A DNA stretch of 64,000 nucleotides from Frateuria_A sp051900535 (GTDB lineage Bacteria > Pseudomonadota > Gammaproteobacteria > Xanthomonadales > Rhodanobacteraceae), in contig NZ_JBHZGI010000003.1 of assembly GCF_051900535.1 (NCBI RefSeq), positions 1 to 64,000 on the forward strand, read 5' to 3'. The notes below the pieces were generated by a model. It had not been told where the DNA came from, ran no database searches, and was given only the letters and a program-made list of their open reading frames with translations. Position 1 is the first letter of the stretch. Every line of letters starts with the position of its first letter. Position numbers and translations under genes: made by a program. Below, piece after piece: positions 39,700-48,869 of this stretch.

Positions 39700-42528
39700 T
39701 CAGCCCAGCTTGCGTGCCTGTTCCCGCAGCGCTTCCAGTTGCGTGCCCCAGTCGACGATCCGCTGGCGCTCCTGCGCCACCACTTCGGACGGTGCGTTGG
39801 CCACGAAGTTGGCGTTGCCCAGCTTGCCCTCGCACTTTTTGATCTCGCCCTCGATGCGCGCGATCTCCTTGGCCAGGCGCGCCTTTTCCGCGGTGAGGTC
39901 GATCAACCCGGCCAGCGGAATCAGCACGCGCAAGCTGCCGACGACCGCCGCGGCCGACGCCGGCTCGCCTGCACCCGGCTCGATCCACTGCGGCGCCTCG
40001 GTGCGTGCAAGGAAGGCGATCTGCGCGGCGAACTTGGCCGTGCGCGAGCGATCGGCCGGGTCGCCATCGGCCAGCAGCAGCGGAATGGTCTTGCCGGGCG
40101 CGATGTTCATTTCCGAGCGGATGCGGCGGATGCCCGAGAGCACCGCCTTGAACCATTCGATCTCGGCGCTTGCGGCCTCGTCGACCGGCAGTTCGGCCAC
40201 CTTCGGCCAGGGTCGTTCCATGATGCTCGACGCCCCGATGCCCAGCCGCGGCGCCACCGCCTGCCAGATCTCCTCGGTGATGAAAGGTATGACCGGATGC
40301 AGTGCGCGCAGCACGGTTTCCAGCACCACCAGCAGGGTGTGCCGCGTGGAGGTGGCAGCCCGCGCATCGTCACCGCCAAGTGCCGGCTTGGATAGCTCCA
40401 GGAACCAGTCGCAATATTCGTTCCAGACGAATTCGTAGAGCGCCTGCGCCAAAAGGTCGAAGCGGTAGGTGGCGAAGTGCTCCTCCACCTCGGTCAGGGT
40501 CTGCTTGAGGCGCGTGAGGATCCAGCGCTCCGCCTCGGTCACCGGTGCGCCGGTAGGCGCGTCGATCGGAGCCTCGGGGAGATTCATCAACACGAACCGC
40601 GCCGCGTTCCACAACTTGTTGCAGAACGCCTTGTAGCCCTCGGCGCGCTTGATGTCGAAGTTGATCGTGCGGCTGTAGCTGGCCAGCGCGGCGAAGGTGA
40701 AACGCAACGCATCGGTGCCGATCGAAGGGATGCCCTGCGGATAATCCTTGCGGATGCGCTTCTCGACCTTCTCGCGTACCTGCGGGATCAGCAGCGAGCG
40801 CGTGGATTTCTCCACCAGCGGTTCCAGCTCGATGCCGTCGATCAGGTCCAGCGGGTCGAGCGTGTTGCCCTTGGACTTGGACATCTTCTGGCCTTCGGCG
40901 TCACGCACGATGGCGTTGATGTAGACCTCGCGGAAGGGCACCTGTTTGGTGAAGTACAAGGTCGCCATCACCATGCGCGCGACCCAGAAGAAAATGATGT
41001 CGAAGCCGGTGACCAGCACCGCGCTGGGCAGGAACAGCTTGTCCTGCTCCCAGTTGGCGACGATCTCGCCGCGCTCGTTCTTTACCGGCCCCTGCATCGG
41101 CCAGCCGAGCGTGGAGAAGGGCCACAGTGCGGAGGAGAACCAGGTGTCGAGCACGTCCTCGTCCTGGCGAAGCTCGCCCACCGGCGGGGTGGGGGCATGA
41201 CGGCGGGCATCGGCTTCGTCCTCGCCAACGAAGATGTTGCCCGCCTCGTCATACCACGCCGGAATGCGGTGGCCCCACCAGAGCTGGCGGCTGATGCACC
41301 AGTCCTGGATGTTGTCCAGCCACTGGGTGTAGGTAGTGGTCCAGTTCTCCGGCACGAAGCGGATATCACCCGAGCGGACCGCTTCGAGCGCCGGTTCGGT
41401 GATCGCCGTGCGACCGCCCGGGCGGCCATCGGCCAGCACGTCTGAGGTGAGATCGACGAACCACTGGTCGGTCAGCATCGGCTCGATCACCGCGTCCGAG
41501 CGCTGGCTGACCGGCACCTGCAGCTTGTGCGGTTTGCTCTCGACCAGCAGGCCTGCGGCTTCCAGGTCGGCCAGCACCACCTTGCGCGCGTCGTAGCGGT
41601 CCAGGCCGCGATATTTCTCCGGCGCGTTGTCGTTGACCTTGGCGTCCAGCGTGAAGATGTTGATCGGCGCCAGCTTGTGCCGCTGGCCGATGGCGTAGTC
41701 GTTGAAGTCGTGCGCCGGGGTGATCTTCACGCAGCCGGTGCCGAAATCGCGATCGACGTAGTCGTCGGCGATGACCGGGATCTGCCGGCCGGAAAGCGGC
41801 AGGTGCAGCATCGAGCCGATCAGGTGCGCGTAACGCTCGTCCTCGGGGTGGACTGCCACCGCGACGTCGCCCAACATGGTTTCCGGGCGGGTCGTGGCGA
41901 CCACCACGGAGCCGGCGCCGTCGGCGGTCATGTAGCGGATCGACCACATGTGGCCGTCGCGCTCGACATTGTTGACCTCCAGGTCGGACACCGCCGTGCC
42001 CAGCGCCGGATCCCAGTTCACCAGGCGGTTGCCGCGGTAGATCAGGCCGTCGCGATACCACTGCACGAACACCTTGCGCACCGCGGCCGAGAGACCCTCG
42101 TCCATGGTGAAGCGCTCGCGCGACCAGTCGGCAGCCACGCCCAGGCGGCGCATCTGATTGGTGATGGTCGAGCCGGACTCCTCCTTCCACTGCCACACGC
42201 GCTCGACGAACGGCTCACGGCCCAGGTCGTGCCGCGACCTGCCCTCGGCGGCGAGCTGGTTCTCGACGATCTTCTGCGTGGCGATGCCCGCGTGGTCGGT
42301 GCCGACCTGCCACAGCGTGTTCATGCCGCGCATGCGCTGGTAGCGGATCAGCATGTCCATCACGGTCTGCTGGAACGCGTGTCCCATGTGCAGCGTGCCG
42401 GTCACGTTCGGCGGCGGCAGCAGAATGCAGTAGGGCTCGCCCTGGCCGGTCGGCTTGAACGCCCCACGCTTTTCCCATTGGGCGTACCACTTCGATTCGA
42501 TCTGGCCGGGTTCGAAACTCTTGTCCAT
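39700..42528 (-). CDS. valS: Valyl-tRNA synthetase
   Basis: ValRS charges tRNA-Val and edits Thr. The 942-residue class I enzyme (E. coli 951) has the HIGH-type motif TLHMGHAF near residue 46 and KMSKSKGN near residue 550. The CP1 editing domain holds TTRPETMLGD, and a C-terminal coiled coil (LTAEKARLAKEIARIEGEI) reaches to the end. The start is the ATG of MDKSFEPGQIE. It is convergent with rimI; in E. coli valS follows holC, but no holC is seen here. Confidence 0.98.
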   Translation of the reverse strand: MDKSFEPGQIESKWYAQWEKRGAFKPTGQGEPYCILLPPPNVTGTLHMGHAFQQTVMDMLIRYQRMRGMNTLWQVGTDHAGIATQKIVENQLAAEGRSRHDLGREPFVERVWQWKEESGSTITNQMRRLGVAADWSRERFTMDEGLSAAVRKVFVQWYRDGLIYRGNRLVNWDPALGTAVSDLEVNNVERDGHMWSIRYMTADGAGSVVVATTRPETMLGDVAVAVHPEDERYAHLIGSMLHLPLSGRQIPVIADDYVDRDFGTGCVKITPAHDFNDYAIGQRHKLAPINIFTLDAKVNDNAPEKYRGLDRYDARKVVLADLEAAGLLVESKPHKLQVPVSQRSDAVIEPMLTDQWFVDLTSDVLADGRPGGRTAITEPALEAVRSGDIRFVPENWTTTYTQWLDNIQDWCISRQLWWGHRIPAWYDEAGNIFVGEDEADARRHAPTPPVGELRQDEDVLDTWFSSALWPFSTLGWPMQGPVKNERGEIVANWEQDKLFLPSAVLVTGFDIIFFWVARMVMATLYFTKQVPFREVYINAIVRDAEGQKMSKSKGNTLDPLDLIDGIELEPLVEKSTRSLLIPQVREKVEKRIRKDYPQGIPSIGTDALRFTFAALASYSRTINFDIKRAEGYKAFCNKLWNAARFVLMNLPEAPIDAPTGAPVTEAERWILTRLKQTLTEVEEHFATYRFDLLAQALYEFVWNEYCDWFLELSKPALGGDDARAATSTRHTLLVVLETVLRALHPVIPFITEEIWQAVAPRLGIGASSIMERPWPKVAELPVDEAASAEIEWFKAVLSGIRRIRSEMNIAPGKTIPLLLADGDPADRSRTAKFAAQIAFLARTEAPQWIEPGAGEPASAAAVVGSLRVLIPLAGLIDLTAEKARLAKEIARIEGEIKKCEGKLGNANFVANAPSEVVAQERQRIVDWGTQLEALREQARKLG

Positions 42529-42652
42529 CGGAAACTCGCGATGCGCGCCGTGCGGCGCGCGCGTCATGAAGGTAAGCGGGTGATTGTACGGGGCGCGCGT
42601 GATCGTCCCAAGCGCAGGCCTCCGCCGGCAAGGTTCCGGCGGACAGCCGAAA

Positions 42653-42679
42653 GGCCCCGGCTCGTGACGAGCCAGGGCC
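42653..42679 (-). terminator. Hairpin after the DUF4328 gene
   Basis: A 12-bp stem (42653-42664 with 42668-42679, one G-U pair) closes on a 3-nt loop, and on the minus strand it is followed by only TTT. It lies 26 bp after the DUF4328 stop and may be a weak terminator. Confidence 0.5.
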
Positions 42680-42704
42680 CACGGTTGCCAGATGGTGGCC
42701 GGAG

Positions 42705-43469
42705 CTAGGCCACGAAGGCGTCGGCCAGCGACGCCGCGTGTACCGGAGGCATGGCCTGCTGTTGCTCGTGCTGCTCCACCTGCATGCGCGTCAGGCGGGT
42801 CACGACCAACAGGAACAGCGCCGCGGCGCAGAGGTTAAGGCCCTGCCCACCGATCAGCAGCAACTGCTGGGTATGAAGCCCATCGAACGTGTGCTCGGGC
42901 TTCAGGTACTGCGTCACGAACCAGTAGGACAGGTTGCCGGCGACCCAGAAGACCCACCACAGGCGAAGCAACGACGGCGTGCCGAGTTTCTGCCAGCGCG
43001 TCGGTGCCTGGGAGCCCAGCCAGATCTGCGTCATCGCGCGCAACGGCCGCACCAGGTTCATGACCGGGACCGCGTACCAGCCCACCGCCCAGCCGGGCGA
43101 GTCATCCAGGCCCCTGGCCCCGAGCGCCCGGACATTGCAGGCCATCCGGTACACCCAGCAGCCGGCCCAGATGTAGCAGGCAAGCATGAGCACCAATTGC
43201 AGGCGGAACAGGTTCAGTTGCAGCCAGCCGGCCCCCGCCAGCTTGTCCTGCAGTGTTGCGGTGATCCCGCTGTCGATGCCCTGCTGGAGCAGTTGCAGGC
43301 CGTAGGCCATGACGCCCAGGACCGCCAGCGTCAGCAGGACGAAGGCCCCGATCACGCCCCGGGCCCCATTGCCGAGCGAGTTCGGAGAGCGAAAGACGTA
43401 TTGCCCCGATGGCGCCGAAGATTCGCTCGCGACCGAGCCCGGCGTGCTGAAAGGATTGACTCGCGACAT
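42705..43469 (-). CDS. DUF4328 family membrane protein
   Basis: The 254-residue product has about five to six hydrophobic segments and the DUF4328 block WYAVPVMNLVRPLRAMTQIWLGS near residue 130. Its function is unknown. I start at the ATG of MSRVNPFSTPG, which follows a purine stretch; the upstream open frame is out of character. It stands alone between valS and DUF3147, each more than 100 bp away. Confidence 0.75.
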   Translation of the reverse strand: MSRVNPFSTPGSVASESSAPSGQYVFRSPNSLGNGARGVIGAFVLLTLAVLGVMAYGLQLLQQGIDSGITATLQDKLAGAGWLQLNLFRLQLVLMLACYIWAGCWVYRMACNVRALGARGLDDSPGWAVGWYAVPVMNLVRPLRAMTQIWLGSQAPTRWQKLGTPSLLRLWWVFWVAGNLSYWFVTQYLKPEHTFDGLHTQQLLLIGGQGLNLCAAALFLLVVTRLTRMQVEQHEQQQAMPPVHAASLADAFVA

Positions 43470-43576
43470 AACGGCACCCCCATGCCTTTTTGCCGACCGG
43501 CCAGTCGCCGGCGGCCCCACTATGCGCCTGAGGTATGGACAGGGCAAGCGGGGGTATGGTAGGTGGGCGCTTCCCG

Positions 43577-43927
43577 CTAAAGCAGCTCGATCCCGAACCG
43601 GCGCACCGCCAGTGCGAACAGGCCGAAGCACGCCACCGTGATGGCGGCGCAGGCGAGCAGCGTGAACCAGAATCCCAATCGCGGCAGCAGGGCCGGGAAG
43701 ACCAGGAACATCGGCAACGTCGGCAGCACGTACCAGAAGGTGTACCAGGCGTGGTTGGCGATCTTCTGCGACGACTGGTGTTCCATATAAAGCCAGATCA
43801 GCGCCAGGATCGTCACCATCGGCAGCGCGCCGAGCAGGCCGCCCAGCCGGTCGCTGCGCTTGGCGGCCTCAGATACCAGAACCACCACGGCGGCGGTAAC
43901 CAGGTATTTGGTGATCAGCCAGGCCAT
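43577..43927 (-). CDS. DUF3147 family membrane protein
   Basis: The 116-residue product has four hydrophobic segments and the family pattern GGLLGALPMVTILALIWLY and FWYVLPTLPMFLVFPALL. It may be a small transporter-like protein; the role is unknown. It begins one base after the hemE stop, so it is translated from the hemE message. Confidence 0.8.
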   Translation of the reverse strand: MAWLITKYLVTAAVVVLVSEAAKRSDRLGGLLGALPMVTILALIWLYMEHQSSQKIANHAWYTFWYVLPTLPMFLVFPALLPRLGFWFTLLACAAITVACFGLFALAVRRFGIELL

Positions 43928-43928
43928 G

Positions 43929-44999
43929 TCAGCCCTCGCGCAGCCGGCGGCCGTAGGCGTGCACCTCGTCGACCAGCACCTTGACGTGATCGGGTTCCAC
44001 CTCCGGCGTGATGCCGTGGCCAAGATTGAAGACGTGGCCGGGATGGTTGCCGTAGCTGTCCATCACGGCGCGCGCCTCGCGGCGGATGACTTCGGGATTG
44101 GAACGGAGCACGGCGGGGTCGAGGTTGCCCTGCAGGGCGACCTTGCCGGCCACGGCGCGGCGGGCGTCGGCAAGATCAATGGTCCAGTCCACGCCCAACG
44201 CGTCGCAGCCGGTGTCAGACATCTCGCCCAGGTGCGGGCCGGCGCCCTTGGAGAACAGGATCACCGGCAAGTCGCGGGCGTGCGGGTCGGCCTTCAAGGC
44301 GGCGACCACCTCGCTCATGTAGCGCAGCGAGAACTCGCGGAAGGATGCGGGGCCGAGCAGGCCGCCCCAGGTGTCGAACACCATCAGCACCTGCGCGCCG
44401 GCGGCAGCCTGTGCCGCCAGGTAGCTGGCGACCGCGCGCGCCAGCACGGCGAGCAGCTGGTGGGCGAGCTTCGGTTCGTTCCAGCACATCGCCTTGAGCG
44501 TGGCGAAGTCGCGGGAGCCGTGGCCTTCGACCATGTAGCAGGCCAGCGTCCACGGACTGCCGGAGAACCCGATCAGCGGCACCCGCCCGTCGAGTTCGCG
44601 GCGGATCAGGTGCACCGCATCCATCACGTAGCGCAGCTCGCCGTCCATATCGGGCACCGCCAGCCCCGCGATGTCGGCGGCGCTGCGCACGGGACGTGCG
44701 AATTGCGGTCCCTCGCCCTGCGCGAAGGACAGGCCCAACCCCATCGCGTCGGGGATGGTGAGGATGTCCGAGAACAGGATCGCCGCATCGAGATCGAAGC
44801 GCTCCAGCGGTTGCAGCGTCACCTCGCAGGCGAACTCGGGGTTCTGCGCCAGGCCCATGAAGCTGCCGGCGCGCTCACGCGTGGCGCGGTACTCGGGCAG
44901 GTAGCGGCCGGCCTGGCGCATCACCCAGATCGGCGTGGTGTCGGTGGGCTCGCGGCGCAGCGCGCGCAGGAAGCGGTCGTTCTTGAGCGGAGCAGTCAT
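43929..44999 (-). CDS. hemE: Uroporphyrinogen decarboxylase
   Basis: HemE converts uroporphyrinogen III to coproporphyrinogen III in haem synthesis. The 356-residue product starts MTAPLKNDRFLRALRREPTD, with PIWVMRQAGRYLPEYR (the substrate-binding Arg loop), FSDILTIPDAMG and GFSGSPWTLACYMVEG, all diagnostic. Its ATG follows the WGR gene stop by one base and DUF3147 follows its stop by one base, so the three form a tight operon. Confidence 0.97.
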   Translation of the reverse strand: MTAPLKNDRFLRALRREPTDTTPIWVMRQAGRYLPEYRATRERAGSFMGLAQNPEFACEVTLQPLERFDLDAAILFSDILTIPDAMGLGLSFAQGEGPQFARPVRSAADIAGLAVPDMDGELRYVMDAVHLIRRELDGRVPLIGFSGSPWTLACYMVEGHGSRDFATLKAMCWNEPKLAHQLLAVLARAVASYLAAQAAAGAQVLMVFDTWGGLLGPASFREFSLRYMSEVVAALKADPHARDLPVILFSKGAGPHLGEMSDTGCDALGVDWTIDLADARRAVAGKVALQGNLDPAVLRSNPEVIRREARAVMDSYGNHPGHVFNLGHGITPEVEPDHVKVLVDEVHAYGRRLREG

Positions 45000-45000
45000 G

Positions 45001-45261
45001 TCAGCGTCCGTGCGGGCCATCCAGGCCCTGGGCGAACATCACTCGGAAGCCACGCTTCAGCTGCGCGTCGCGCGCCTTCTCGAACGCCGCGATGGCCGCG
45101 TCGCGTTCGAGGAACTGCTCGCGCTTGAGCGTGGCCTTGCCGCCTTGCGTGCCGCTTTCGCGGTACAGCGTCCAGCCGCCGAGCAGATCCTGCTCGAGCA
45201 CGATCTGCACGTAGCGCGGCGCCTCGGCCGAAGCGGGCATGGTTTGCAGGTAGAGGCGCAT
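45001..45261 (-). CDS. Small stand-alone WGR-domain protein
   Basis: The 86-residue product is little more than one WGR domain: RYVQIVLEQDLLGGWTLYRESGTQGGKATLKREQF and FEKARDAQLKRGFRVM. The Trp-Gly-Arg motif itself reads ESGTQGG here, so the namesake residues are changed. In other proteins WGR domains bind nucleic acid ends, but the role of single-domain forms is unknown. It is the first gene of the WGR-hemE-DUF3147 set. The inner ATG (MRLYLQ) is chosen because the domain starts there. Confidence 0.78.
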   Translation of the reverse strand: MRLYLQTMPASAEAPRYVQIVLEQDLLGGWTLYRESGTQGGKATLKREQFLERDAAIAAFEKARDAQLKRGFRVMFAQGLDGPHGR

Positions 45262-45412
45262 GGTGTCCGTGATGGTGCGGCAAGGGCGCCGCAAGGCGCA
45301 CATTCTAGAGGGCCGTCGCGATGCTGGCGAGGCGCGAAACCGCGCACCTTTTGGATGGGCTTCAAACCACCCATCGTCGATTGCGGAGAAGTGCGGTGGA
45401 TGGAAACCCGTC

Positions 45413-46537
45413 CTACGGCATCGACGACCGGAGGAATGGCTCCCCGAAGATCGCCTCAGCCAGCGTTCCCAACACGGCGCTTTCGTCGGTACCTGCCACG
45501 ATCTCGGCTTTGCCGATGCCGCGCCAGAGGATGAGCCGCAGCGTGCCGGCGGTGTTCTTCTTGTCCAGCCGCATCAGTTCGAGCAGCCGTTCCGGCACCA
45601 TGTCGGGCGGCAAGGCGACGGGCAAGCCGAGGCGCTCGAGCAGGCGCTGCAGGCGCGCGGTATCGGCGGCATCGCTCATGCCCAGCCGCTCGGACAGGCG
45701 TGCGGCCAGCACCATGCCGATGGCGACCGCTTCCCCGTGCAGCAGGGCGGTGTAATGGCCGGCCGTTTCCAGTGCGTGGCCAAAGGTATGGCCAAGGTTG
45801 AGCAGGGCCCGCTCGCCCTGTTCGGTTTCGTCGCGTGCGACCACGCCGGCCTTGTAGCGCACCTTGCGTGCGATCGCCTCGACGAGCGTGGCAGTGTCGC
45901 GTCGTGCGAGCGCCTCGGCATGGGCTTCGAGCCAGCCGAAGAACACCGCGTCACCGATCGCGGCGCCCTTCACCACTTCGGCCAGCCCCGCGCGGTATTC
46001 ACGGTCGGGCAGGGTTGCAAGAGTGTCGATGTCGGCGATCACCGCACGCGGCTGGTGAAAGGCGCCGACCAGGTTCTTGCCGGCCGGCAGGTTCACGCCG
46101 GTCTTGCCGCCGACCGAGGAATCGACCATCGCCAGAAGGGTGGTCGGCATCTGGATGAAGTCGATGCCGCGCATCCAGCAAGCCGCGGCGAAGCCTGCCA
46201 GGTCGCCGACCACGCCGCCGCCCAGTGCGATCACGCAGGCGTCGCGGGTGGCGCCCAGCGTGGCGAGCGCCTCCAGTGCGCGGCCCACGTTGGCGAAATT
46301 CTTGTGGGCCTCGCCGTCGTCGAGCAGGAAGCTGGACCAATGCAGGCCATCGAGTCCCTGCGCGACCCGATCGAGATAGAGCGGCGCCACGGTCGTGTTG
46401 CTGATCACCAGGCCATGGCGCCCGCGCAGGCGCGCGCGCCAGCGGGCACGGTCGTCCAACAGGCCGCGGCCGATCCACACCGGGTAGCGTCGCGCGCCGA
46501 GCGCCACGTCGATCGTCTGGACGTCTGTTCCGTTCAT
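45413..46537 (-). CDS. aroB: 3-dehydroquinate synthase
   Basis: AroB makes 3-dehydroquinate from DAHP, the second shikimate step. The 374-residue product has the NAD site block ALGGGVVGDLAGFAAA, PTTLLAMVDSSVGGKTGVN, and the metal ligands in GLAEVVKGA, LNLGHTFGHALE and HGEAVAIGM. Its ATG overlaps the aroK stop (ATGA). Confidence 0.97.
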   Translation of the reverse strand: MNGTDVQTIDVALGARRYPVWIGRGLLDDRARWRARLRGRHGLVISNTTVAPLYLDRVAQGLDGLHWSSFLLDDGEAHKNFANVGRALEALATLGATRDACVIALGGGVVGDLAGFAAACWMRGIDFIQMPTTLLAMVDSSVGGKTGVNLPAGKNLVGAFHQPRAVIADIDTLATLPDREYRAGLAEVVKGAAIGDAVFFGWLEAHAEALARRDTATLVEAIARKVRYKAGVVARDETEQGERALLNLGHTFGHALETAGHYTALLHGEAVAIGMVLAARLSERLGMSDAADTARLQRLLERLGLPVALPPDMVPERLLELMRLDKKNTAGTLRLILWRGIGKAEIVAGTDESAVLGTLAEAIFGEPFLRSSMP

Positions 46538-47073
46538 GCGGCCTGCTGCCGTTGCCAGTGCTGTTCGAGCAGGGCGAGGCAACGCTCGCTCGCCGCCGTC
46601 ACGCCTTCGTGTTCGCCGGGCAGGCGCAGGTCGGCGATCTCGCGGTAGAGGGGGCCGCGGGACTGCGCCATCGCCTCGAGCTTGCCGCGGCGATCCTCGC
46701 CCGCCAGCAGCGGGCGCTTGGTGTCGCGCGCCAGCCGTTCGAGCTGTTGTTCGACCGTGGTGTCGAGCCACAGCACGAAACCGCGTTCGACCAGGCGCCG
46801 GCGATTGACCGGATCCAGCACGGCGCCGGCGCCGGTAGCCAACAACACGCCGGCGCGTGCGCTGAGCGCATCGAGCAGCGTGCTCTCGCGCTGGCGGAAG
46901 CCCGCCTCGCCCTCGATCTCGAACACGCAACGCACGTCCACGCCGCAATGGCGCTCGATTTCCTGGTCGAGATCGAGGAACGGCAGGCCATAATGCGCGG
47001 CGAGACGTCGACCGATCGACGTCTTGCCGGCACCGGTCGGGCCGATCAGGAACAGATTGCACGAGGGGTTCAT
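46534..47073 (-). CDS. aroK: Shikimate kinase
   Basis: AroK phosphorylates shikimate with ATP. The 179-residue product has the Walker A motif GPTGAGKTSIGRRLA and FLDLDQEIE near residue 33, and the shikimate site GEAGFRQRE and GAGAVLD (more often GGG). It is the first gene of aroK-aroB. Its ATG lies only 6 bp from the ATG of the divergent SDR gene. Confidence 0.96.
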   Translation of the reverse strand: MNPSCNLFLIGPTGAGKTSIGRRLAAHYGLPFLDLDQEIERHCGVDVRCVFEIEGEAGFRQRESTLLDALSARAGVLLATGAGAVLDPVNRRRLVERGFVLWLDTTVEQQLERLARDTKRPLLAGEDRRGKLEAMAQSRGPLYREIADLRLPGEHEGVTAASERCLALLEQHWQRQQAA

Positions 47074-47079
47074 GCGCGC

Positions 47080-47931
47080 ATGCTAGCAACCACGGGCGAA
47101 CGCGTCTTGCTGGCCGGCTGCGGCGACGTGGGGCAGCGCGTGGCGCGGCTGCTGCGTGCGCTGGGGCACGAGATTTATGCCTTGCGACGGCATCCTCCGG
47201 CAGACCGCGACGACGGTATCCGCTGGCTCGCCGGCGACCTGACCGCGCCCGCCACTCTCGGGCAGCTACCCGCCGGAATCACGCGGCTGGTTTACCTGCC
47301 CGCGCCGGGCGCGCGCGAGCGGGCGGCGTACGAAGCGGTGTTCCTCCATGGTTTGCGTGGATTGCTGGATCGCCTGGATGGCAGGCGACTGGCGCGCGTC
47401 GTGTTCGTTTCCTCCAGTGCCGTCTACGGCGAGCGGGAAGGCCACTGGGTCGACGAGGACACGCCAACTGCTCCGCACGGCTTCAACGGCGCCGTGCTGC
47501 TTGAAGCCGAGCGCTGGCTGGCGACGCAGCCATTGCCAGCCACGGTGCTGCGACTGGCCGGGCTTTACGGGCCAGGGCGCCTGCAGCTGATCGAGCGCCT
47601 GCGCGCCGGCCAGGCGGCCGTGCCTCGTGACGCACCGCATTGGGCGAACCGGATCCACGTCGACGACGCCGCCACGGCCATCGTGCACCTGCTGCAATTG
47701 CCCGATCCACGCCCGCTTTACCTTGGCGTGGATGACACGCCGCTGCCTCTGCACGTGTTGTACGACCATCTAGCGACGCTCGTCGGTGCACCCCCGCCGC
47801 CACAGGGCGCTGGGCCGGCGGGCGTGGGCAGCAAGCGGCTCAGCAATGCACGGTTGAGGGCCAGCGGCTGGGCACCGCGGTGGCCGGATGCGCGGGAGGG
47901 CTACGCCGCCGTGCTGCGCGAGGAACGATAG
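47080..47931 (+). CDS. NAD-dependent epimerase/dehydratase (SDR) family protein, YeeZ-like
   Basis: The 283-residue product has a Rossmann start with VLLAGCGDVGQRVARLL and SSSAVYG at the active-site strand; the usual YxxxK is not clear (GFNGAVLLEAE), so it may bind NAD without classical catalysis. The substrate is unknown. The ATG is the only start that keeps the nucleotide loop whole. It is divergent from aroK with 6 bp between start codons, so the promoters must lie inside the coding sequences. Confidence 0.8.
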   Translation: MLATTGERVLLAGCGDVGQRVARLLRALGHEIYALRRHPPADRDDGIRWLAGDLTAPATLGQLPAGITRLVYLPAPGARERAAYEAVFLHGLRGLLDRLDGRRLARVVFVSSSAVYGEREGHWVDEDTPTAPHGFNGAVLLEAERWLATQPLPATVLRLAGLYGPGRLQLIERLRAGQAAVPRDAPHWANRIHVDDAATAIVHLLQLPDPRPLYLGVDDTPLPLHVLYDHLATLVGAPPPPQGAGPAGVGSKRLSNARLRASGWAPRWPDAREGYAAVLREER

Positions 47932-47999
47932 GAACCTGCTTCGAAAGTGACTGAAGGGGAGCCTCGCCACAAGCGGGCTCGTGCAGACGAACGGAGCGC

Positions 48000-48830
48000 T
48001 CAGGCGTGTGCCAGGCCGGTGACGTGCCGGTCCTCGTCATACTCGACCACGGTGTCGGCCAGCGCTGGCAGGGTGGCCAGCGCGTGGCGGCTGAGGCGCT
48101 CGAAGTGCGCCAGGAAGCGGACCATCGCCTCGGCATCCATCGCCAGTGGCGCCTTGCGGGCGAGCAGGGCTTCCTCCTGCTCGCCACGCCAGCGGCGCAC
48201 CACGTCCCAACTGGGCGCCTGCAGCACGATCAGCGCGTCGAGCTTGCGCCACAGCGGCTGGTAGGCGCGCAACTGCTTGTTGACCCAGTGGCGCCAGCGG
48301 CAATCCGGGTCGTCGTCGCGCTCAAGCGCGTTGACCGGCGTTTCCAGCACCGCCTGCAACTGCGGGCGCAGACCCAGTGCCCAGCCTTCCAGGATCACCA
48401 GCTTCGGAGGCCGCGTCACCTTGGGCCAGCGCGAGGGCGGCACGCGGGTGTCGCGGCCCTTGTCGAAGCGCGGCCAGGTGACCGGCAGTTTCTCCGATGC
48501 CTGCGGCAGCGCCGCGAGCACCGAGAGCAGCAGTTCGATCTCGTGCGTCCCGGGCACGCCGCGGGTGCGCAGCAACGGGTGCACCTCGCGCGCCAAGGCC
48601 TCGCGCTCGCTGCGCGGATAATAGAAGTCGTCCAGCGTGAGCACTTCAGTGGCCCAGCCCCGCGCTTCGGCGCCGGCCTTCATCACCCGCGCGAGCGTGC
48701 TTTTGCCGCTGCCCTGCAGGCCGGACAGCCCGAGGATGTAGGGGCGGCGTGAACGCGCGATGCGCCCGGCGTAGTGATCGAGCAGGTGGCCGGCGAGGGC
48801 GACGTTCTGCGTGCTAGCATCGTTGGTCAT
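48000..48830 (-). CDS. P-loop kinase, D-glycerate 3-kinase-like
   Basis: The 276-residue product has the Walker A motif ILGLSGLQGSGKSTLARVM and TLDDFYYPRSEREALA, and later VILEGWALGLRP and the end region with LPALADTVVEYDEDRHV. This matches the uridine-kinase-like group that includes plant-type D-glycerate 3-kinase. The substrate is inferred from the family only. It is divergent from pdxH with 39 bp between starts. Confidence 0.75.
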   Translation of the reverse strand: MTNDASTQNVALAGHLLDHYAGRIARSRRPYILGLSGLQGSGKSTLARVMKAGAEARGWATEVLTLDDFYYPRSEREALAREVHPLLRTRGVPGTHEIELLLSVLAALPQASEKLPVTWPRFDKGRDTRVPPSRWPKVTRPPKLVILEGWALGLRPQLQAVLETPVNALERDDDPDCRWRHWVNKQLRAYQPLWRKLDALIVLQAPSWDVVRRWRGEQEEALLARKAPLAMDAEAMVRFLAHFERLSRHALATLPALADTVVEYDEDRHVTGLAHA

Positions 48831-48869
48831 CCGCGCATGATGGCGCGGCGCCGCCACGATGCAAGAGTC

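Noticed and set aside
45354..45375. Palindrome GATGGG/CCCATC in the WGR-aroB gap as a REP element
   Set aside because: The stem is only 6 bp and the flanks are degenerate; it may be a remnant of the GGTGGGCTTC-type repeat but is not supportable as a feature.
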